DNA of 64,000 bases from NCBI RefSeq assembly GCF_003205575.1, contig NZ_PYBW01000070.1:21334-85333 (forward strand), given 5' to 3'. Source of the stretch: Streptomyces tateyamensis. GTDB taxonomy: Bacteria; Actinomycetota; Actinomycetes; Streptomycetales; Streptomycetaceae. Below are positions 34,918 through 43,061 of this stretch, piece after piece. Positions within the stretch are counted from its first letter, which is position 1; the number at the start of each line of letters is the position of its first letter. Made by a program: the position numbers and the translations under genes. The notes beneath the pieces were generated by a model. That model searched no databases. It worked only from the letters and a program-made list of their open reading frames with translations, and was not told the DNA's origin.

Positions 34918-34958
34918 CTCAGCAGACCGGCCTCAGCAGACCGGCCTCAGCAGACCGG
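34918..34958. repeat. 14-base unit repeated three times across a stop codon
   Basis: CCTCAGCAGACCGG occurs at 34931-34944 and 34945-34958, and 13 of 14 bases at 34918-34930. On the minus strand each copy reads GGTCTGCTGAGG, so the stop TGA of the gene ending at 34947 is repeated in frame-shifted copies behind it. It looks like a recent slippage duplication. Confidence 0.75.
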
Positions 34959-35969
34959 GACGAGCACGGTCAGGACGAACTGGTGCGGATCCGGGTTGGC
35001 CGGGGCCTGCATGGTGAGCGTCACCGGAATGCTGCTGCCGGGGGTGGCGGCCGGGTCCACCTGCAGCGCGAGGCCGCGGTTGTAGTTGGCCCAGGTGTTG
35101 TTCACGATGTCCGCGCAGGTCGCGGTGGTGCCGTCGGCCGAGATCCGGCACGGGTTGGAGGCCGGCGCCGAGCTCAGCCACTTGGAGCCGGGCGGCAGCT
35201 GGGCGACCAGTTGGCCGCGCCACGGGTAGTCGGTGGACGGCCCGAGGTTGCGTTCCAGCACCTCGAAGTCGGCCGGGTTGCCGGGCGCGGCCGGCTTGGG
35301 CGGGCGCCACAGCTCCAGCACCGCGTCGGTCACCGGCGCGGAGGTGGCGAAGGCCCAGTCGGCCGAGTTGTCGTCCGGGTTCTGCGCCGGGTCCCAGCTG
35401 ACCACCGCGGTGCCGCCCGGGTAGTCGGCCGGGCCGGGGGTGGTGCTCAGCGTGTTGGCGAAGACCGTCTCGGTCTCGCAGCTGGCCGGGGCGAGGTTCT
35501 GCGCGACCGGGAACCGGATCCAGTTCCAGCCGCCGTCGACCGGACCGGCGTGGCTGGTGCTCAGGGTCAGCCCGGGGTTGCCCGGCCCGTTGACCACCAG
35601 GGTGGCCGAGCTCGGCGTCTCGGTGCCGTTGTTGCAGACCGTCACCAGCACCGTGCCGACCGCGCCGGGCGCGGTCGGGAACGAGGGCGGGCTGACCGTC
35701 ACGCTCAGATCCTTGGCGTAGGCCGACCGGTGCGCGGCGCCGGCCGAGCGGACCGCAGGGCCGACGTACTTGTGCGGCATCTGGGAGACGATCGCGGGCA
35801 GCGTGGCGGGCCGGCCCGCCTGGGCGGGCGACTGCGAGGGCGCGGCCGGGGCCTGCGCGGCGAGCGGGGCGGGGGCATCGGTCCGGGCGGTGGGGGCGGC
35901 GGCCTGGGCGGCCTGGGCGAGGGGTAGCGGCAGCAGCAGGGCGGCCGCGAGCAGAGCGGGAATCCGCAT
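34947..35969 (-). CDS. secreted protein with DUF11/Ig-like region
   Basis: A 340-residue exported protein with signal peptide (about 1-24, LLAAALLLPLPLAQAAQA), an Ala/Pro-rich linker to about 60, then beta-rich sequence (LSVTVSPPSFPTAPGAVGTV, TVLVTVCNNGTETPSS) typical of Ig-like or DUF11 modules in cell-surface proteins. Paired cysteines at SCETE, NPCRI, TCADI and the C-terminal PVC could form disulphides. No catalytic motif is seen. The ATG has GGAGTACC upstream. It is divergent from the TetR gene. Function unknown. Confidence 0.65.
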   Translation of the reverse strand: MRIPALLAAALLLPLPLAQAAQAAAPTARTDAPAPLAAQAPAAPSQSPAQAGRPATLPAIVSQMPHKYVGPAVRSAGAAHRSAYAKDLSVTVSPPSFPTAPGAVGTVLVTVCNNGTETPSSATLVVNGPGNPGLTLSTSHAGPVDGGWNWIRFPVAQNLAPASCETETVFANTLSTTPGPADYPGGTAVVSWDPAQNPDDNSADWAFATSAPVTDAVLELWRPPKPAAPGNPADFEVLERNLGPSTDYPWRGQLVAQLPPGSKWLSSAPASNPCRISADGTTATCADIVNNTWANYNRGLALQVDPAATPGSSIPVTLTMQAPANPDPHQFVLTVLVPVC

Positions 35970-36142
35970 CGGGGGTACTCCGGGATCGGGCGGGGAGGTC
36001 CTGTCGGACGGGAGTGTCGGACTGGGGCGGTCGGACGGGGATGAACGCCGTCCTCCGCTGTGAAGCTACGCACAGTCAGGGCGGATCGCGCTGCGGAGTT
36101 ACTCCGCCCGGTGGGCGTGTCGGACTGTGGGAGGATCGTGCG

Positions 36143-36826
36143 ATGCCCGCCAACGAGCCGAGCTCGGCCACGCCCACCACCAGTGCCTCGCCCCGGGGCG
36201 CCGCCGCCCGTGCCCAGGTGCTGGCCGCGGCCGCCGAACTCTTCACCCGCGACGGGTACGCCGCCACCACGACCCGCGCCGTGGCCGAACGCGCCGGGCT
36301 GCGCCAGGGCACGCTGTACCACCACTTCGCGGCCAAGGAGGACATCCTGGCCACCCTGCTGGAGGCCACCGTGGCGCCCTCGCTGGCGTACGCGCGCCGG
36401 CTGCTGGAGCCGGCCGAGCCGGTGCCGGGCGCCCGGCTGTGGGCACTGGTGCGGTTCGACACCGAGCTGCTGCTGGGCGGTCTGTCGAACGTGGGCGCGC
36501 TCTACCAGCTGCCCGAGGTGCGCGGCGAGCGGTTCGCCGAGTTCCGGCAGGTCCGCTGCGACCTGGCCGGTGCCTACCGGACGGTGCTCGCCCCGCTGGA
36601 CGAGCTGCCCGAGGACCAGCTGCGGCTGCGCGCCCAGCTGGTGCTCGGCCTGGTCGAGGGCGCGGTGGCGGTGGCCCGCGAGTGCGCCGAGCAGGAGGCG
36701 GCCGTGGTCCCGGCGGCGGTCGCGGACGCGGCCGTCCGGCTGGCCTCGCCGCAGGGGTGCACCGAGGAGCGGCTGGCCGCGGTGCGGGAAGCAGCGCTGG
36801 AGCTGGCGGTGCTCGCCGGACGGTGA
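36143..36826 (+). CDS. TetR-family transcription regulator
   Basis: A 227-residue one-component regulator. The N-terminal HTH (about 20-66) shows RAQVLAAAAELFTRDGYAAT and QGTLYHHFAAKEDILATLL. The ligand domain is divergent. The ATG at 36143 has GGGAGGA upstream. It is divergent from the secreted Ig-like protein gene and precedes the nitronate monooxygenase gene, either of which may be its target. Most family members are repressors relieved by a small hydrophobic ligand. Confidence 0.9.
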   Translation: MPANEPSSATPTTSASPRGAAARAQVLAAAAELFTRDGYAATTTRAVAERAGLRQGTLYHHFAAKEDILATLLEATVAPSLAYARRLLEPAEPVPGARLWALVRFDTELLLGGLSNVGALYQLPEVRGERFAEFRQVRCDLAGAYRTVLAPLDELPEDQLRLRAQLVLGLVEGAVAVARECAEQEAAVVPAAVADAAVRLASPQGCTEERLAAVREAALELAVLAGR

Positions 36827-36866
36827 GCCACCGGGGCCGGCGATCGGCCGCGGGGCCTGCCCCGGG

Positions 36867-36937
36867 GCGGACCTGACGGCCCGTGGCGTGCCGCGCTCCT
36901 GGGCGCGGACCTGACGGCCCGTAGGGTGGGCCGGGTG
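36867..36937 (+). promoter_or_regulatory. 18-base direct repeat and -10 before nitronate monooxygenase gene
   Basis: GCGGACCTGACGGCCCGT is repeated exactly at 36867-36884 and 36905-36922, with a start-to-start distance of 38 bases. The second copy runs into TAGGGT (36922-36927), a good -10, which places transcription start at about the GTG at 36935. The repeats could be operators, for instance for the adjacent TetR protein. Confidence 0.45.
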
Positions 36938-37966
36938 CTGACCCTGACGGACCTCGCCCTGCCCGTGCTCGCCGCCCCCATGGCCGGCGGCGCCTCCACA
37001 CCCGAGCTGGTCGCCGCCGTGAACGCGGCCGGCGGCCTGGGCTTCCTGGCGGCCGGCTACCGCAGTGCCGCCGCGCTGGGCGAGCAGGTCGCGCGGACCA
37101 GGCAGCTCACCGACCGTCCGTTCGGTGTCAACCTGTTCGTCCCCGCCGCCAGCGACCCGGCCGCGCTGGCCGCGCTGCCCGCCTACCGGGAGCGGCTGCG
37201 CCCCGAGGCCGCCGCGCTCGGCGCCGAGCTGCCCGAGTCGATCCCGGCCGACGACGAGGACTGGGCGGCCAAGATCGAGGCGCTGCTGGCCGACCCGGTG
37301 CCGGTGGTCTCGTACACCTTCGGCCTGCCCGGCCCCGCCGAGGCGGCGGCGCTGCGGGCGGTGGGCACCGCGCAGGTGGCGACGGTGACCAGCGTGGCCG
37401 AGGCGCGGGCGGCCGCGGCGCTGGGGATGGACGCGCTCTGCGTCCAGGGCCCCGAGGCGGGCGGACACCGCGGCACCTACCAGGTGGCCGCCGAGCCGGG
37501 CCGCGAGCCGCTGACCGCGCTGCTGGCTGCCGTCGGCGCGGCGGTCCCGCAACCGCTCGTCGCGGCCGGCGGGCTCGGCGACGGGCCCGCGATCGCCGCC
37601 GCGCTGGGCGCGGGCGCGGCGGCCGTCCAGTTGGGCACGGCGTACCTGCTGGCGGCCGAGGCGGGCACCTCGGCGGGCCACCGCGCCGCGCTCACCGACC
37701 CGGCGTTCACCGGGACGGCGCTGACCCGCGCCTTCACCGGCCGTATTGCCCGGGGCCTGCGCAACGCGTTCATGGACCGGCACGAGGGCCGGGCCCCCCT
37801 GGCCTACCCCGAGGTCCACCACCTCACCGCGCCGCTGCGGGCGGCCGCCGCCCGGGCCGGCGAGCCGCAGTCGATGCACCTGTGGGCGGGCACCGGGTAC
37901 CGCATCGCGCGCCGGGGTTCGGCGACGGAGCTGACACTGGCGCTGTGGCGCGCCGCGCAGGGCTGA
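36935..37966 (+). CDS. nitronate monooxygenase (2-nitropropane dioxygenase family)
   Basis: A 343-residue FMN-dependent TIM-barrel enzyme that oxidises alkyl nitronates or related toxic nitro acids. Features are APMAGGASTPELVAAVNAAGGLGFLAAG (read in parts), FGVNLFVP, the catalytic-region His in GPEAGGHRG and the phosphate-binding AAGGLGDGPAIAAALGAGA. The start at 36935 is taken because TAGGGT overlaps the alternative GTG at 36926, making a leaderless message likely. It is preceded by a TetR gene on the same strand. Confidence 0.9.
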   Translation: MLTLTDLALPVLAAPMAGGASTPELVAAVNAAGGLGFLAAGYRSAAALGEQVARTRQLTDRPFGVNLFVPAASDPAALAALPAYRERLRPEAAALGAELPESIPADDEDWAAKIEALLADPVPVVSYTFGLPGPAEAAALRAVGTAQVATVTSVAEARAAAALGMDALCVQGPEAGGHRGTYQVAAEPGREPLTALLAAVGAAVPQPLVAAGGLGDGPAIAAALGAGAAAVQLGTAYLLAAEAGTSAGHRAALTDPAFTGTALTRAFTGRIARGLRNAFMDRHEGRAPLAYPEVHHLTAPLRAAAARAGEPQSMHLWAGTGYRIARRGSATELTLALWRAAQG

Positions 37967-38138
37967 AGGCAGGGCTGAAGGGCGGTGCCCACACGCTGGA
38001 TTGACGGGTAGTCAGTTCGCCTGCGAATCCCGCTCGCACGCTGGACGGCGTGCCGGCGGGGCAGCAGACTCGTGCAGGCGCTCCCACCGCACCGGTACCG
38101 CCCTGACCCGCCGCGCCCGCGTGCATCGGAGCTGATCC

Positions 38139-39488
38139 ATGACCACACCCACCGCGCTGGACCTCCTCTTCACCGCCGGCCGGTCCGGCAGCGGCCCCGC
38201 GACCTGGGGCCAGCAGGCCATCTGGTCCACTCTCGCCGCCCTGGACCCCGCCGACACGCCCCGCTACAACGTGGCGGCCGCCGCCCCGCTGGAGCCGGGC
38301 CTGCCCCGGGCCGTGGTGCTCGCGGCGCTGCAGCAGCTCCTGCACCTGCACGACGCCTTGCACACGCGGCTGGTGGCCGGCCCGGACGGCGGTCTGCGCC
38401 AGGTGGCCGACCCCGCGGGCAGCGTCCCGGTGCAGGTGGTGACGGCGGACGGGGCGGACCAGGTCCGGGCCGTCGAGGAGCTGCACCGCGAGCTGGCCGG
38501 GCAGCCCTTCGACACCGCCCGGCAGTGGCCGATCCGGGTGGGCCTGGTCGAAGCAGGCGGACTGGTGCGGCAGATGAGCTTGGTGCTGGCCCACACCGCC
38601 GTCGACGGCACCGCGTTCGGCACCGTGGTGGCGGACCTGGCCGCACTGGCCGGCGGTGCCGACCGCGCCGAGCTCGAACGGCGGCGCAGCGGGACCAGGC
38701 AGCCGCTGGCCGAGGCCGAGGAGCAGGCGGGGGAGCGGGCCCGGCGGCGCGACCGCGCGGCCCGCGAGCAGTTCCTGCGCAAGCTGCGCCTGGGCCCGCC
38801 GCGCCAGTTCCCGGCCGCCCCGGCCGCCGGCGCACCGTTCCCGAACGCCGTCCTCAGCTCGCCCGCGCTGGGCGTGGCGGTGGACGCGGTGGCGGCCCGG
38901 CACCGGGTCAGCTCCTCCTCGGTGCTGCTGGCCGCCACGGCGGCGACGACCGCGCGGCTGGCCGGGCGGTCGGAGGCGGTGTTGCTGGTGGTGGTCAACA
39001 ACCGCTTCCTGCCGGGGCTGGCCGAGGCGGTGAGCACCGTCTCCAACCAGGTGCTGCTCCACCTGCCCGCGGCCACGGGGGAGTTCGGCGAGCTGGTGCG
39101 CCGTACCCAGGGTGCGGCGCTCGCCGCCTACCGCCACGGCTACTACGACCGGCGGCAGTTGGTGCGGCAGATCGACCAACTGGCCGCGACCGGGGTGCCG
39201 CTGGCCGACCGCTCCTGCGTCTTCAACGACACCCGCGACCTGCTGCCGGCCGAGCTGGCCGCCGAGGCCGCGGCCCCGGTCCTGCCGGACCGGGGCCGCA
39301 CGGTGCTGGAGTGGCCGGGCGAGTTCGCACCCCGCCCCGGGCTCAGCTACGCGCTGGACGTGCTGCCCGGCACCGAGGCGCTGCGGCTGGCCATGACGGC
39401 GAACCCGGCCGTGCTGCCTCGACCCGCGATGGAGCGGTTCCTGTACGGGATCGAGGAGTTGGTCGTCACCGAGGCGCGGCGGCCCTGA
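38139..39488 (+). CDS. stand-alone NRPS condensation-domain protein
   Basis: A 449-residue protein with the fold of a peptide-synthetase condensation domain. The core motif appears as LAHTAVDGTAFG (about 147-158). The second, catalytic His and the DG of HHxxxDG are kept, while the first His is Ala. Further C-domain blocks are WGQQAIWSTL near the start, SSSSVLLAATAATTARLAGR and FNDTRDLL. There is no adenylation or carrier domain here or nearby. It may make an ester or amide between free substrates or act with a carrier protein elsewhere. The 172-base gap before it has TTGACG (38001-38006) but no clear -10. A terminator overlaps its end. Confidence 0.8.
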   Translation: MTTPTALDLLFTAGRSGSGPATWGQQAIWSTLAALDPADTPRYNVAAAAPLEPGLPRAVVLAALQQLLHLHDALHTRLVAGPDGGLRQVADPAGSVPVQVVTADGADQVRAVEELHRELAGQPFDTARQWPIRVGLVEAGGLVRQMSLVLAHTAVDGTAFGTVVADLAALAGGADRAELERRRSGTRQPLAEAEEQAGERARRRDRAAREQFLRKLRLGPPRQFPAAPAAGAPFPNAVLSSPALGVAVDAVAARHRVSSSSVLLAATAATTARLAGRSEAVLLVVVNNRFLPGLAEAVSTVSNQVLLHLPAATGEFGELVRRTQGAALAAYRHGYYDRRQLVRQIDQLAATGVPLADRSCVFNDTRDLLPAELAAEAAAPVLPDRGRTVLEWPGEFAPRPGLSYALDVLPGTEALRLAMTANPAVLPRPAMERFLYGIEELVVTEARRP

Positions 39489-39510
39489 CCGGGCCGCCGC
39501 GCCTCGGTGA
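39466..39510. terminator. 20-bp hairpin with the stop codon in its loop
   Basis: A perfect 20-base-pair stem (39466-39485 with 39491-39510) has the loop TGACC, whose TGA is the stop of the condensation-domain gene. The left arm therefore encodes the last residues. It sits between convergent genes and can end transcription from both. Confidence 0.8.
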
Positions 39511-39532
39511 CCGGGCCGGGCCGGCCTCGGGG

Positions 39533-40027
39533 TCAGGCGGCGGGCAGCTGGGCCTCGATCGCGGCCACCACGGCGGCGTCCTCCGGCTCGGTGCGCGGGC
39601 GGAACCGGGCCACCACCTCGCCCTCGGGGGAAAGCAGGAACTTCTCGAAGTTCCACTGCACGTCGCCCGCGGTGCCCTCGGCATCCGCGAACGCGGTCAG
39701 CTCGGCGTAGAGCGGGTGGCGGCCCTCGCCGTTGACCTCGATCTTCTCCAGCAGCGGGAAGGAGACCCCGTAGGTGGTGGAGCAGAAGGTCTGGATCTCC
39801 TCCGCGCTGCCCGGCTCCTGCCCGAGGAACTGGTTGCACGGCACCCCGAGGACGGTGAAGCCGCGCTCGCCGTACTGCTGCTGCAGCCGCTCCAGCCCGG
39901 CGTACTGGGGGGTGAGCCCGCACTTGGACGCCACGTTGACCAGCAGCACGGCCTTCCCCTTGTACGCGGCGAGCGAGGTCGGCTGCCCGGTCAGGGTGTG
40001 CACGGGGATCTCGGTGAGCGCGGTCAT
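39533..40027 (-). CDS. glutathione peroxidase-family thiol peroxidase
   Basis: A 164-residue peroxidase. The peroxidatic Cys is in VNVASKCGLTPQY (about 37), the resolving-region Cys in GVPCNQFLGQEP, and the third active-site residue pair in VQWNFEKFLL, giving the Cys-Gln-Trp triad. Actinobacteria lack glutathione, so reduction by thioredoxin or mycothiol systems is expected. The ATG at 40027 has AAAGGA upstream. It reduces hydrogen or lipid peroxides. It is divergent from the AhpD-like gene. Confidence 0.93.
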   Translation of the reverse strand: MTALTEIPVHTLTGQPTSLAAYKGKAVLLVNVASKCGLTPQYAGLERLQQQYGERGFTVLGVPCNQFLGQEPGSAEEIQTFCSTTYGVSFPLLEKIEVNGEGRHPLYAELTAFADAEGTAGDVQWNFEKFLLSPEGEVVARFRPRTEPEDAAVVAAIEAQLPAA

Positions 40028-40225
40028 GGCGGTCCTTTCGACGAGGGATTCGGCGATCACCGTAACGCGGGCCGGTCCGCTTTTGTGCCCGCACCGCTGG
40101 CTGCGCGAGAGCGTCCGGGAGGCGGCCCGCTAGAGTGACGCAGGTCACATTTCGCTTCGTGTCACGTTCGGGCGGGCCGTTCGGTCAAAGCAGTGCAACG
40201 GTCCACCACGGCAAGGAGAACCACC

Positions 40226-40699
40226 ATGGACGCCCGTCTCAACCTGTTCGCCAACCCGGTCGCGGCGAAGTTCCTGCGGCACATCAACACCGCCGGCAAG
40301 GTGGTCACGGACTCGGGGGTGCCGCACGCCGTCCAGGAGCTGGTGAAGCTGCGGGCCAGCCAGATCAACGGCTGCGGCTTCTGCACCGACATGCACAGCA
40401 AGGACGCCCTGCACGCCGGCGAGTCCCAGACCCGCCTCAACCTGGTCGCCGCCTGGCGCGAGGCCACCGTCTTCACGGAGGCCGAGCGGGCCGCCCTGGA
40501 GCTGACCGAGCAGGGCACCCGGATCGCGGACGCGGCCGGCGGAGTCACCGACCAGGCCTGGGCGAACGCCGCCAACCACTTCGAGGAGGACCAGCTGGCC
40601 GCGCTGGTCTCGCTGATCGCGCTGATCAATGCGTACAACAGGCTGAACGTGATCGTCCAGCAGCCCGCCGGCGAGTACCAGCCGGGCATGTTCGGCTGA
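40226..40699 (+). CDS. carboxymuconolactone decarboxylase / AhpD-family protein
   Basis: A 157-residue all-helical protein with the redox pair C-x-x-C in NGCGFCTDMHSKDALHAG (about 51-54) and the nearby His, as in AhpD-like peroxidase reductants. The ATG at 40226 has AAGGAG upstream. Pairing with a divergent glutathione peroxidase suggests a shared oxidative-stress role. The upstream region has TAGAGT (40131-40136) and the imperfect dyad GGTCACATTTCGC-TTCGTGTCACG (40143-40166), which may bind a regulator. Confidence 0.85.
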   Translation: MDARLNLFANPVAAKFLRHINTAGKVVTDSGVPHAVQELVKLRASQINGCGFCTDMHSKDALHAGESQTRLNLVAAWREATVFTEAERAALELTEQGTRIADAAGGVTDQAWANAANHFEEDQLAALVSLIALINAYNRLNVIVQQPAGEYQPGMFG

Positions 40700-40798
40700 C
40701 GGAAAGTCAGGTGCGGGGGCCCGGTCGGCCCGCGGTGGCGGCCCGGCCGGCCGTCCCCGCGGGCCCTCGGGGCGGCCGGTGGCTCGCACGCGATCCGC

Positions 40799-40804
40799 TA
40801 GTCT
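40799..40804 (+). promoter_or_regulatory. -10 element of acyltransferase gene
   Basis: TAGTCT ends six bases before the GTG at 40811 and the sequence between them (CCCTCC) has no purine-rich site. A leaderless transcript is likely. No clear -35 is visible in the GC-rich upstream stretch. Confidence 0.4.
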
Positions 40805-40810
40805 CCCTCC

Positions 40811-42190
40811 GTGAATCTGATAACAGCCCGTTCGGGCTTGCGCGGCCGTCGGACCGACGGCGGACAGCGCACCGGCAGCGGGCAGTCCCGCCTCGGCTGG
40901 CTGGACGGCCTGCGCGGGATCGCGGCCCTGGCCGTGGCCCTGCAGCACTTCGACATCACCACCCTGGTCTCCTGGGGCGGTGACGTGCGGCAGAACTTCG
41001 ACTTCGGCCTGTACGGCGTGATGGCGTTCTTCCTGGTCAGCGGCTACATCATCCCGGCCTCGCTGGAGCGCCGGGGCGACGTGCGGGCGTTCTGGGTCGG
41101 CCGCGTCTTCCGGATCCACCCCGCGCTGATCGCCACCATCGTGGTCTGCCTGCTGGTGCTGCCGGCCGACAAGCAGGCGGTGGCGATCTTCCAGTCGAAG
41201 CACCCCTCGCTCGACCTGCTGGCGAACTCGCTGATGCTGCAGGACCTGATGGGCGTGACCAGCGGCCTGCGGGTGATGTGGACGCTCACCTACGAGATGA
41301 TCTTCTACTTCGTGGTCAGCGCGCTGTTCGTGCTCGGCTGGCACCGGCGCAGCGCCGGGGTCGCGATGCTGAGCGCGGGAGTGGCCCTGCTCTTCGGCAC
41401 CGCCATCGCCACCTCGACCATCACGGTGAGCCTGGCCTCGACCAAGCACCTGGTGCTCGCGGTGGCCGTGATCGTGGTGACCGCGCTGGCGCTGATCCTC
41501 ACCGGCGGCAAGTCGGCGATCCGGACCGGCGCGCTGATGCTGGCCGGGGTCGCGCTGACCCTGGTGCTGCTGAACGGCCGGGCGCCGGCCTACGAGACCT
41601 TCATGATCTTCGCCACGATGTTCGCGGGCACCGTGATCTACCGGGCCGAGCAGGGGCAGATCGACCGCGTGCTGGCCTGGGTCTGCTGCGGCTTCGTGCT
41701 GCTGGCCGGCGTCCTGGTCGGCCCGCTGTACAACCACGACGGCTACCAGAACCAGACCTGGACCACCGGCTGGGTCTCCTGGAGCTCCTCGTACGCGCTG
41801 GCCTGGGGGTCGTTCGGCCTGTTCATGCTGCTGCGCAAGCGCCGGATCCCGCGGGTGCTCACCTGGCTGGGGGCGATCAGCTTCTCGGTCTACCTGGTGC
41901 ACGTGCCGGTGCTGATGGCGATGGGCGGGCCGGCCGAGCGGCCGACCTTCACCGCCCCGCTGTCGCAGAAGGTGCTGTGGACCGTCGGCTTCTTCGTCTT
42001 CGTACTGATCTCCAGTGAGCTGCTGTACCGCCTGGTGGAGATGCCGATGCAGAAGGTGGGCCGACGGGTCGTCAAGGCGCTGGACCGGCGCACCGCCACG
42101 CCGCCCGCGGCGCCGGTGCTGCCCGCGCAGCCGGGCCCGGGCGAGCCCGAACTGCTCCCGGCCGGCGCGGGCGGGCCCAGCGCCGGGTAG
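40811..42190 (+). CDS. acyltransferase 3 (OafA/YrhL-like) membrane protein
   Basis: A 459-residue integral membrane acyltransferase with about ten helices. The family signature WLDGLRGIAALAVALQHF (about 29-46) holds the R-G and catalytic His, and GVMAFFLVSGYII and FWVGRVFRIHPAL follow. VYLVHVPVLM and LVEMPMQKVGRR are the typical C-terminal motifs. Such enzymes O-acylate cell-surface polysaccharides, lipids or secondary metabolites. The C-terminal 50 residues are a Pro/Ala-rich cytosolic tail. The next gene is convergent, with only 14 bases between them. Confidence 0.9.
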   Translation: MNLITARSGLRGRRTDGGQRTGSGQSRLGWLDGLRGIAALAVALQHFDITTLVSWGGDVRQNFDFGLYGVMAFFLVSGYIIPASLERRGDVRAFWVGRVFRIHPALIATIVVCLLVLPADKQAVAIFQSKHPSLDLLANSLMLQDLMGVTSGLRVMWTLTYEMIFYFVVSALFVLGWHRRSAGVAMLSAGVALLFGTAIATSTITVSLASTKHLVLAVAVIVVTALALILTGGKSAIRTGALMLAGVALTLVLLNGRAPAYETFMIFATMFAGTVIYRAEQGQIDRVLAWVCCGFVLLAGVLVGPLYNHDGYQNQTWTTGWVSWSSSYALAWGSFGLFMLLRKRRIPRVLTWLGAISFSVYLVHVPVLMAMGGPAERPTFTAPLSQKVLWTVGFFVFVLISSELLYRLVEMPMQKVGRRVVKALDRRTATPPAAPVLPAQPGPGEPELLPAGAGGPSAG

Positions 42191-42204
42191 CGGTCCGGTC
42201 CGGA

Positions 42205-42831
42205 TCAGTACGGCGTGTCGAAGCAACTGGTCTGCTGCCAGGCCGACACGCCGTACTGGTTCACCGCACGCATCGTGACGCAGATGTGGTCGCCGGAGGA
42301 CGGACTGTTGATCACGTAGCTGGTGCCGGTGGCGTTGTAGACGGTGTTGATCTTCTTGGTCTGGTTGTTGTACTGGATGTCGTAGCTGGTCGCGTCCGAC
42401 TGCTTCTGCCACTCCATGGTCAGCGGCATCTGGGCGCAGTAGCCGACGCAGCTGTTGTAGAAGTGCGCGCCGTAGCCCGCCATCGTGGCGGGCGGCGAGC
42501 CCTTCGGGGACTGCGGCGGCGCCTGGGTCGGGGCTTGGGTGGGCGCCTGGGTGGGGGCCTGGGTCGGGTTGGAGACCGTGCCGCCGTTGCTGCCGCCCGA
42601 GGAACTGCCGCCGCTGGTCCGGCCGGGGGCCTTGCTGGTTCCGGTGCTCGTGCCGCTGTCCGGGGTGGTCGGGGCGTCGCTGGGTGGCGTGGTCGAGGGG
42701 GCCGCCGAGTTGGGCGGCGCCACCCCGTCGCGCCGCCCCAGGTACACCTTGCCCATGCCGCCCGCGCCGAGCACCCCGAGCAGCTCGTACGGTCCGACTC
42801 GCAGCGGATCGCCGTCCTGAAGCGCCTTCAC
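42205..42831 (-). CDS. Ser/Thr kinase relic: kinase N-terminus fused to Fn3-like domain
   Basis: A 208-residue open frame. Residues 1-33 are the standard start of a streptomycete Ser/Thr kinase (PLRVGPYELLGVLGAGGMGK, then VYLGRR) ending after the glycine loop. The catalytic Lys, HRD and DFG segments and the membrane helix are absent. From residue 36 the sequence is a Pro/Ser/Thr linker with four TQAP units, then a beta-rich domain (MEWQKQSDATSYDIQYNNQT) like a fibronectin type III module with Cys pairs. An in-frame internal deletion of about a kinase domain explains this. The frame is open and has a GTG start with GGGGGG upstream, but the product cannot be a kinase and has no export signal. 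Confidence 0.7.
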   Translation of the reverse strand: MKALQDGDPLRVGPYELLGVLGAGGMGKVYLGRRDGVAPPNSAAPSTTPPSDAPTTPDSGTSTGTSKAPGRTSGGSSSGGSNGGTVSNPTQAPTQAPTQAPTQAPPQSPKGSPPATMAGYGAHFYNSCVGYCAQMPLTMEWQKQSDATSYDIQYNNQTKKINTVYNATGTSYVINSPSSGDHICVTMRAVNQYGVSAWQQTSCFDTPY

Positions 42832-43061
42832 CGCACCACCCCCCTCGGTGAGTCCGCATCCGTCGGAAACCGGTTGTGCAGCACGGTGAGCAGGCCTCTC
42901 GCAGGTGGCGGCCCCGTGGACGCGCGGGCAGGGGCGATGCTCGCGCGGCGGGTGGCGGGTGTCTTGTCGAAATCTGACTCACCTGTAGCGACGCGGCCGG
43001 ACGTGTGGACTCGCGCTCGACCGCACGTCAGACTGCGGGCTGACGGCGAGTGCGAACACGT

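Noticed and set aside
34918-34958. CRISPR-like repeat
   Set aside because: Three contiguous 14-base copies without spacers and no cas genes; a tandem slippage repeat.
40143-40166. Further member of the TGTGACAT operator set
   Set aside because: GGTCACATTTCGC and GTGTCACG share only the GTGAC half and the neighbours are oxidative-stress genes, so it was left out of the regulon proposal.
40145-42982. Minus-strand open frame of 945 codons
   Set aside because: It lies opposite the acyltransferase and AhpD genes, has low-complexity sequence, and reflects the codon bias of high-GC DNA.
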